From an uncultured Hungatella sp. (GTDB lineage Bacteria > Bacillota > Clostridia > Lachnospirales > Lachnospiraceae), in assembly GCA_959018155.1 (NCBI GenBank), contig CAUEKH010000041.1:1-12067 (forward strand): DNA of 12,067 nt, given 5' to 3'. The notes under the pieces are model-generated. The model saw nothing but the letters and a program-made list of their open reading frames with translations, ran no database searches and was not told where the DNA came from. Shown in pieces: positions 7,007-12,067 of this stretch. A program made the translations under genes and the position numbers. The first letter of the stretch is position 1. The number at the start of each line of letters is the position of its first letter.

Positions 7007-8932
7007 ATGCACTGGAATATCGCGGCAGAATGTATTTCTATCGTTATTCTTTCAATCATATGGGTCTATTCCCGGAAGAGTAATCTGGTTCCGTCTCTTA
7101 AGAACCGTCTGTTTCAGATGTGTTTTTTGATCACCTTCTGCGCCATGAGTACAAATATTATATCGACATGGATGCTGACGTATAACGGGCGCCCGTTGTA
7201 TTTCCTGTCGTGGCTGATTACGACTGTCTATTTTGCGTCCACCCCTCTGATGGGGCTGGCCTATTTCTATTATACGGTGGCAACCGTCACAGACAATTAT
7301 CACAGGGCGTTAAAGACAATGTTCTGGACGGGCTGGCCGGGGGCCGCTTATCTCGTACTGGTGCTGATCAATCCGCTGACAGGAATTCTGTTTCATATTG
7401 ACAGCAGCGGCCGTTACAGCCAGGGGCCTCTGATCCTCGTTACATATATCATTTTCTACATCTACTGTCTGGCTGCCGTGATCCTCGTTGTAATCAAAAA
7501 AGAGGCGGTGGAGCAGCCGATTCGGCGGATTCTTGCTTCATTTCCACTGATTGCCATGGTGGTTATCATAATCCAGCAGATGTGGCCGGAGACGATCCTG
7601 TCCGGGTCAGCGGCCACGTGTGCCCTGCTGATTATTTACTTATATCTTCAGAACAAGCAGAACTCCACGGACTATTTAACGGGACTGCCCAATCGCCAGG
7701 AATTTTTAAAAATGGTGGAACTTCAGATTAAGAAGGAGAATCCATTTATCATCACCGTTCTTTCACTGCGGGGATTTAAACGGGTAAATGACACCTACGG
7801 CCAGCACTGCGGCGACCAGTTTTTGAGGATTATAGGGGAATATTTATCTGAGCAGACGAAAGCGCGCTGCCTTTACCGGTACAGCGGGGACGAATTCGCC
7901 ATACTCTCCTGTGAGAACCAGGAGGCGGTGAAAACGATGATAGAGCTCATCTCTGAGCGCTTTAAAATGGGCTGGACCGTGGGAAAGAACAGCTGCCATA
8001 TCCCGGCTGTGATCGGTGTGGTGAGTTATCCGAAGAGCGCGGATTCCGCGGAGGGGCTGATCAACGGTATCGAGTATGCGGTAGCCCGCGCCAAGAAAAT
8101 GTCGCAGGATGGAATCTATTTCTGCGGCCAGGAAATGATGGATGAGGTAAGGCGCCGCGCTCAGATTGTCTCTGTTTTAGAAGATAAGCTGAGAAATAAC
8201 GGTTTTTCCGTCTATTATCAGCCGATTATTTCGACAGAAACAGGCGCTTTCACGGTAGCGGAATCCCTTCTGAGAATTCCGGATACGCCGCTGGGGCCGC
8301 TCTATCCCAATGAATTTATTCCCATTGCAGAAGAAACAGGGCTGATTGTGGAGATTACGTACCAGGTTCTCGACAGTGTCTGCCGGTTTGTAAACCGTTT
8401 ATCAGAGGCGGGGATTGAGATGGACGGGATCCATGTGAATTTCTCGAGACAGCAGTTTTCCCAGCTCGAACTGGCGGAACGTGTGGAAGAGATTATCCGC
8501 AAAAATGGCACGCCATTTTCAAAGATCAGGATAGAGATTACGGAGAGTACTCTGGCTGAGAATTCGGAGGTGGTCGCGGACTTTGCGAAGCGGATGCAAA
8601 AACAGGGAATACTGATTGAACTGGACGATTTCGGGACCGGGTATTCCAATATTGTGTCGGTGATGAACACTCCCCTGGACACGGTTAAGATTGATAAGAG
8701 TTTAATCTGGTCGGCGATGGAGCGCGAGGAGGCCGCCAGTATGGTGAAGAGTCTGACGACAGCGTTTCACGAAATGGGACTTACCGCGCTGGCGGAGGGC
8801 GTTGAGACGGAAGAACAGGTGGAATTTGTCGAAAAATGCGGGATAGATTATATTCAGGGGTTCTTTTATTCGAAGCCGCTGCCGGAGGAGGAAGCATTTG
8901 CATTTCTGGCGGATCACTGTGCCGGAAAATAG
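7007..8932 (+). CDS. Membrane-anchored GGDEF-EAL protein, probable c-di-GMP phosphodiesterase
   Basis: A 641-residue c-di-GMP signalling protein. Residues 1-215 hold about seven membrane segments, similar in layout to the 7TM sensor region found on some kinases and cyclases. A GGDEF domain follows (about 220-375, entry motif DYLTGLPNR) and then an EAL domain (about 385-635). The GGDEF motif is SGDEF (293-297). The metal-binding Asp expected before the FK motif is Ser253, nine residues from Asn261 to Asp270 being otherwise normal spacing, and no RxxD inhibitory site is present. The EAL domain keeps its metal and catalytic set: Glu419 (in AESL), Asn478, Glu510, Asp540-Asp541, Lys561, Glu598 and Gln617. 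Prediction: it hydrolyses c-di-GMP, with the GGDEF half as a regulatory, possibly GTP-binding, module. GAGGT seven bases before the ATG supports this start. The input signal is unknown. Confidence 0.93.
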   Translation: MHWNIAAECISIVILSIIWVYSRKSNLVPSLKNRLFQMCFLITFCAMSTNIISTWMLTYNGRPLYFLSWLITTVYFASTPLMGLAYFYYTVATVTDNYHRALKTMFWTGWPGAAYLVLVLINPLTGILFHIDSSGRYSQGPLILVTYIIFYIYCLAAVILVVIKKEAVEQPIRRILASFPLIAMVVIIIQQMWPETILSGSAATCALLIIYLYLQNKQNSTDYLTGLPNRQEFLKMVELQIKKENPFIITVLSLRGFKRVNDTYGQHCGDQFLRIIGEYLSEQTKARCLYRYSGDEFAILSCENQEAVKTMIELISERFKMGWTVGKNSCHIPAVIGVVSYPKSADSAEGLINGIEYAVARAKKMSQDGIYFCGQEMMDEVRRRAQIVSVLEDKLRNNGFSVYYQPIISTETGAFTVAESLLRIPDTPLGPLYPNEFIPIAEETGLIVEITYQVLDSVCRFVNRLSEAGIEMDGIHVNFSRQQFSQLELAERVEEIIRKNGTPFSKIRIEITESTLAENSEVVADFAKRMQKQGILIELDDFGTGYSNIVSVMNTPLDTVKIDKSLIWSAMEREEAASMVKSLTTAFHEMGLTALAEGVETEEQVEFVEKCGIDYIQGFFYSKPLPEEEAFAFLADHCAGK

Positions 8933-8962
8933 AAGCGAATCTGTAAATTTCTGCTTTCCGTA

Positions 8963-9006
8963 ACATGAAACATGTCATGCAGTTGTCGTGATTGATCTGC
9001 TATGAT
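8963..9006 (+). promoter_or_regulatory. Extended -10 promoter with upstream palindrome, before the AlkZ-related gene
   Basis: TGC-TATGAT (8998-9006) is an extended -10 element with no good -35. Upstream is a 13-bp perfect palindrome, ACATG-AAA-CATGT (8963-8975), placed where an activator would sit. A very short untranslated region of about 18 nt then leads to AAGGAGG (9015-9021). No terminator for the preceding GGDEF-EAL gene is evident in this 97-bp gap. Confidence 0.4.
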
Positions 9007-9029
9007 GGGGAAAAAAGGAGGCAGCCACG

Positions 9030-9707
9030 ATGGAGATATGTAATTTTCAGGATTTTCTTACCGCGCTCAGAGATGCCGGCATGACCATTGGAGGGACGAA
9101 CGGCGAGGACGTTTTCACTCTTTGCGACAGCTTTGGGAGCAGCATTGCATGGCATACGGAGGACTGTGACACGGATCCGTGGGAGTGGCGGATTCGCGTC
9201 TTAAATGAATGTGATGATATCGCCTACGGAAAATATTTTTTTAAGAAAAGCGGGTATATTACAAAGGAGTGGTTTCCGTATTTCTACGCGGCAAGGCGCG
9301 GGCATGAGACGCTGGAAGAAGAGTATGTGGAAGGCAATATCAGCCGGTCGGCCAGGGTGATTTATGAACTGATTGAGGAACACCGCGAATTGCCGGTTCA
9401 CCTGATGAAACAGTATGGCGGATTCACAAAGGACGATAAAACGGCATTTGATAAGGCTGTTACCGAACTTCAGATGAAGTTCTATATTACCATGTGCGGA
9501 AGAGCGGCAAAATTATCGGGAAGCGGGAAAGAGTATGGCTGGTCATCCACGGTATTCTGTACCACGGAGGATTTCTTCGGACCGGCAGTGATTGAGCAGG
9601 CGGAGAAACTGGACCGGGCGGAGGCGTATCGGAAGATTGAGGAGAAGATATATCGTCTGAATCCGGCGGCGAAGGCGGAGAAGGTGAGAAAGTTTATTCT
9701 TGGGTAG
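9030..9707 (+). CDS. AlkZ-related protein, function unknown
   Basis: A 225-residue soluble protein resembling the small proteins labelled 'AlkZ-related' in Firmicutes, which are distantly linked to the AlkZ/YcaQ winged-helix DNA glycosylases. Visible blocks are the aromatic WHTEDCDTDPWEWRIRV (41-57), KKSGYITKEWFPYFYAARR (72-90), LQMKFYITMCGRAAK (147-161) and YGWSSTVFCTTEDFF (169-183). The protein is only about half the length of full AlkZ, and I cannot see the catalytic residues of that glycosylase, so DNA repair activity is unproven. The start has AAGGAGG at 8-nt spacing. It appears monocistronic, with its own promoter and a different gene family on each side. The name rests on pattern memory and the role is open. 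Confidence 0.6.
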   Translation: MEICNFQDFLTALRDAGMTIGGTNGEDVFTLCDSFGSSIAWHTEDCDTDPWEWRIRVLNECDDIAYGKYFFKKSGYITKEWFPYFYAARRGHETLEEEYVEGNISRSARVIYELIEEHRELPVHLMKQYGGFTKDDKTAFDKAVTELQMKFYITMCGRAAKLSGSGKEYGWSSTVFCTTEDFFGPAVIEQAEKLDRAEAYRKIEEKIYRLNPAAKAEKVRKFILG

Positions 9708-9710
9708 AGC

Positions 9711-9742
9711 GGGGAGAGGGCAGTCCGGGGAGAGGGCAGTCC
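9711..9742. repeat. Perfect 16-bp tandem duplication after the AlkZ-related gene
   Basis: GGGGAGAGGGCAGTCC occurs twice head to tail, starting four bases after the stop codon. It is a likely replication-slippage duplication. The following stretch to 9811 is rich in CCGG and holds no ORF or strong terminator. Confidence 0.85.
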
Positions 9743-9811
9743 GGCTGATTTTCTTCCGGTGTATTCGGCGGGCAGAGTCCGGATTGCACCGGTTATTTTC
9801 GTTCCCCTAAA

Positions 9812-9856
9812 TTTTATAATAGTTTTATAAATGGGCTTATCTTTCTATGCTATAAT
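9812..9856 (+). promoter_or_regulatory. Promoter of the two-component operon with tandem repeats
   Basis: TGC-TATAAT (9848-9856) is a near-ideal extended -10 element without a recognisable -35. Two copies of TTTTATAA (9812-9819 and 9823-9830) lie upstream at an 11-bp period, centred near -42 relative to a start near 9863. Tandem repeats one helical turn apart at this position are typical of OmpR/PhoB-family regulator sites, so autoactivation is plausible. An AT-rich UP element is the simpler alternative. Confidence 0.5.
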
Positions 9857-9907
9857 ATCCTATGGATACGATAATTGCCATTGATAAGCAGAGGAGAGAA
9901 AGACATT

Positions 9908-11404
9908 GTGAAACTGAAATTAAGGACGCGTCTGGCGGTTGCTTTCGTGATTATCACGGTGGTTCCGCTGGCGCTTATTTATGCGGTTGTGGCGGGCTTA
10001 AGCAACTATCAGATGAAGTCGTTCCGCAAGGCGTATAACCTGACCGAACAGGTCAATCTCTTTTCCGGGAATTCCCTTCAGATATTCAGCAGGCTGATTC
10101 AGGGTGAGCAGAGAGAGATTGAACAGATGCTTAAAAGCAGCCCGGAGCAGTTCGAAGATAAAGAGTATATGATGAAGCTGAATGATAAACTGGCCAGCAA
10201 GTATGCCTACATGATTGTCCGCAAGGGTGATCAGATCCTGTTTGACGGCAACAGCCATGTGACGGGGGAACTGATTAACCAGCTTCCGAACTTCGAGGAT
10301 GGGGAGAACGCCATTGAAGGCGCGATCTACCTTGACGGGGATCCGCAGCATCTGGTAAAACAGATGGATTTCCTCTATCCGGACGGCGAGGAGGGCAGTG
10401 TATTCATTGTTTCCAACGTGGACGGGCTTCTGCCGGAGATCAAGGCCATGATGGCCGAGATGCTTTTAGCGGTGATCCTGATCATTGTATTTACCGACGC
10501 AATTCTGATGATGTGGGTTTACCGATCGGTCGTTCATCCGTTAGGAAGGCTGCAGGAGGCCACCAAGAAGATTAAGGATGGAAACCTGGATTTTGCCCTG
10601 GAGGTGGAAAACGACGATGAGATCGGCCAGCTCTGCCAGGATTTTGAGGAGATGCGTAAGCGGTTAAAAGAGTCCGCGGAAGAAAAGATTCAGTATGATA
10701 AAGAGAATAAGGAATTAATCAGCAACATTTCCCACGATTTGAAGACTCCGATTACAGCTATTAAAGGTTATGTGGAAGGAATTATGGATGGCGTGGCATC
10801 TTCGCCGGAGAAGCTGGACCGATATATCCGCACCATTTACAACAAAGCCAATGACATGGATAAGCTGATTGATGAACTGACCTTCTATTCCAAGATCGAC
10901 ACCAACAAGATACCGTACACATTTTCCAAGATCAATGTGGCAAGCTACTTCCGGGACTGTATTGATGAGGTGGGGCTGGAGATGGAAGCGCGCAACATCG
11001 AACTGGGGTATTTTAATTACGTAGACGAGGACGTGATGGTGATTGCCGATGCGGAACAGATGCGGCGGGTCATCAACAATATTGTCAGCAATTCCGTGAA
11101 ATATATTGATAAGAAGAACGGAATTATCAATATCCGGATTAAAGATGTGGGTGATTTTATCCAGGTTGAGATTGAAGATAATGGAAAAGGAATTGCTGCC
11201 AAGGATTTACCGAATATTTTCGACCGTTTCTACCGCACGGATTCTTCCAGGAATTCCTCTCAGGGAGGAAGCGGCATCGGACTTTCCATCGTGAAGAAGA
11301 TTATCGAGGATCACGGAGGAAGAATCTGGGCGACCAGCAAGGAAGGCATCGGGACAGAGATACACTTTGTCTTAAGAAAATACCAGGAGGTTATAGCGGA
11401 ATGA
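9908..11404 (+). CDS. Sensor histidine kinase (HAMP, HisKA, HATPase)
   Basis: A membrane sensor kinase of 498 residues that should phosphorylate the adjacent response regulator. I place the start at GTG 9908. The frame can be read back to TTG at 9875, but those 11 codons run through the ribosome binding site AGGAGA (9892-9897), and MKLKLRTRLAVAF is a normal inner-membrane start. Layout: membrane helix 1 (about 9-32), an extracellular sensor of about 150 residues, helix 2 (about 184-207), then HAMP. The phospho-acceptor is His276 in NISHDLKTP. The ATPase N box is NIVSNSVKY, G1 is EDNGKGI, the F box is FDRFYR and G2 is GGSGIGLSIVKKI. The kinase is complete and predicted active. The extracellular domain gives no clue to its signal. 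Confidence 0.95.
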   Translation: MKLKLRTRLAVAFVIITVVPLALIYAVVAGLSNYQMKSFRKAYNLTEQVNLFSGNSLQIFSRLIQGEQREIEQMLKSSPEQFEDKEYMMKLNDKLASKYAYMIVRKGDQILFDGNSHVTGELINQLPNFEDGENAIEGAIYLDGDPQHLVKQMDFLYPDGEEGSVFIVSNVDGLLPEIKAMMAEMLLAVILIIVFTDAILMMWVYRSVVHPLGRLQEATKKIKDGNLDFALEVENDDEIGQLCQDFEEMRKRLKESAEEKIQYDKENKELISNISHDLKTPITAIKGYVEGIMDGVASSPEKLDRYIRTIYNKANDMDKLIDELTFYSKIDTNKIPYTFSKINVASYFRDCIDEVGLEMEARNIELGYFNYVDEDVMVIADAEQMRRVINNIVSNSVKYIDKKNGIINIRIKDVGDFIQVEIEDNGKGIAAKDLPNIFDRFYRTDSSRNSSQGGSGIGLSIVKKIIEDHGGRIWATSKEGIGTEIHFVLRKYQEVIAE

Positions 11405-12067
11405 GCAGAATACTGATTATCGAAGACGAAGAGAGCATCGCGGAGCTGGAAAAGGATTATTTAGAGCTGAGCGGTTTTGAGGTGGAGATTGAGAATGACG
11501 GGGAAGCCGGCCTGGAGAAAGCGCTTCATGAGGATTTCGACTTACTGATTCTCGATTTAATGCTGCCAGGCATAGATGGTTTTGAGATCTGCCGCAAAGT
11601 GCGTGAGGTTAAGAATACGCCGATCATCATGGTATCCGCCAAGAAGGAGGATATCGACAAGATAAGGGGCCTTGGCCTCGGCGCCGACGACTATATCACG
11701 AAGCCTTTCAGTCCCAGCGAGATGGTTGCCCGTGTGAAGGCTCATTTGGCAAGGTATGAGCGCCTGATAGGCAGCGGTATGCCGGATAATGAGATTATCG
11801 AGATTCGAGGGCTGAAGATAGACAAGACGGCAAGGCGTGTCTGGGTAAATGGGGAAGAGAAGAACTTTACCACCAAAGAGTTTGACTTACTGACGTTCCT
11901 GGCACAGAACCCCAACCACGTATTTACGAAGGAAGAACTGTTTAATAAGATTTGGGATATGGAGTCGATTGGCGATATCGCCACTGTGACGGTCCATATT
12001 AAGAAGATCCGCGAGAAGATCGAGTTCAATACGGCGAAACCACAGTATATCGAGACGATATGGGGAG
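11401..12067 (+). CDS. OmpR/PhoB-family response regulator (3' end cut by window)
   Basis: The frame is open from ATG 11401 to the end of the window, giving 222 residues; about ten are probably missing. The receiver domain (1-118) has the acidic pair Glu8-Asp9, phospho-acceptor Asp52 in LILDLMLPGIDG, switch Ser79 and Lys101 in ITKPFS. A winged-helix DNA-binding domain follows (about 132-222) with FTTKEFDLLTFLAQNPNHVF, FTKEELFNKIW and VTVHIKKIREKIE, stopping at the ETIWG that precedes the usual GYRF end. The start codon overlaps the kinase stop as ATGA, so translation is coupled. It probably regulates its own operon through the TTTTATAA repeats upstream of the kinase; its other targets are unknown. 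Confidence 0.95.
   Translation, partial: MSRILIIEDEESIAELEKDYLELSGFEVEIENDGEAGLEKALHEDFDLLILDLMLPGIDGFEICRKVREVKNTPIIMVSAKKEDIDKIRGLGLGADDYITKPFSPSEMVARVKAHLARYERLIGSGMPDNEIIEIRGLKIDKTARRVWVNGEEKNFTTKEFDLLTFLAQNPNHVFTKEELFNKIWDMESIGDIATVTVHIKKIREKIEFNTAKPQYIETIWG

Noticed and set aside
9755..9805. Intrinsic terminator after the AlkZ-related gene
   Set aside because: CCGGTG/CACCGG and CCGG/CCGG pairs can be drawn and a T-rich stretch follows, but the stems are short or the loops long, and the T-run is interrupted.
9875..9907. Upstream TTG start for the sensor kinase
   Set aside because: The extra 11 codons include the ribosome binding site, and TTG has no Shine-Dalgarno sequence before it; GTG at 9908 fits the membrane-protein start better.
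1..12067. Novel defence system, mobile element or CRISPR array
   Set aside because: No nuclease, transposase, integrase, reverse transcriptase, toxin-antitoxin pair or regularly spaced repeat was seen; gene content is metabolic, regulatory and transport.

Overview
The window looks like chromosomal DNA of a spore-forming gut Clostridium, most likely in or near the Lachnospiraceae. This is inferred from moderate GC with strong AGGAGG ribosome binding sites, a spore photoproduct lyase homologue, a YtrA-type GntR/ABC operon, a GGDEF-EAL protein and an L-fucose catabolic operon of Firmicutes type. I see no insertion sequence, phage gene, CRISPR array, tRNA or rRNA. Twelve protein genes are supported; the first and last are cut by the window edges.

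Plus strand, 1-3525: an L-fucose operon. It holds the C-terminal two thirds of fucI, then a sugar kinase of rhamnulokinase (RhaB) type, then the class II aldolase fucA. Together they would convert L-fucose to L-fuculose, then L-fuculose-1-phosphate, then dihydroxyacetone phosphate plus L-lactaldehyde.

Minus strand, 3511-6678: a run of genes read right to left. A YtrA-like GntR repressor, an ABC ATPase and a six-helix membrane partner overlap one another and form one operon. Its promoter is covered by repeated GTATAACAG half-sites. A small Dabb-domain protein and a SplB-like radical SAM protein follow. The SplB-like protein ends 15 bp inside the end of fucA, so the two transcription units converge and overlap. 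It carries serine where well-studied spore photoproduct lyases have the hydrogen-donor cysteine, and a sigma-G-like promoter can be drawn in front of it.

Plus strand, 6865-8932: a good sigma-A promoter and a leader of about 107 nt that looks folded. They precede a membrane-anchored GGDEF-EAL protein whose GGDEF half has lost a metal ligand and whose EAL half is intact, so it is predicted to be a c-di-GMP phosphodiesterase. An apparently monocistronic AlkZ-related protein follows (9030-9707).

Plus strand, 9812-12067: a two-component system of a HAMP-type sensor kinase and an OmpR/PhoB-family response regulator. The two genes overlap by 4 bp. An extended -10 promoter lies downstream of two TTTTATAA repeats spaced 11 bp apart, an arrangement that suggests autoregulation.

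The strongest candidates for something new are the SplB variant and the unassigned structured leader of the GGDEF-EAL gene. I did not find an obvious new multi-gene system.
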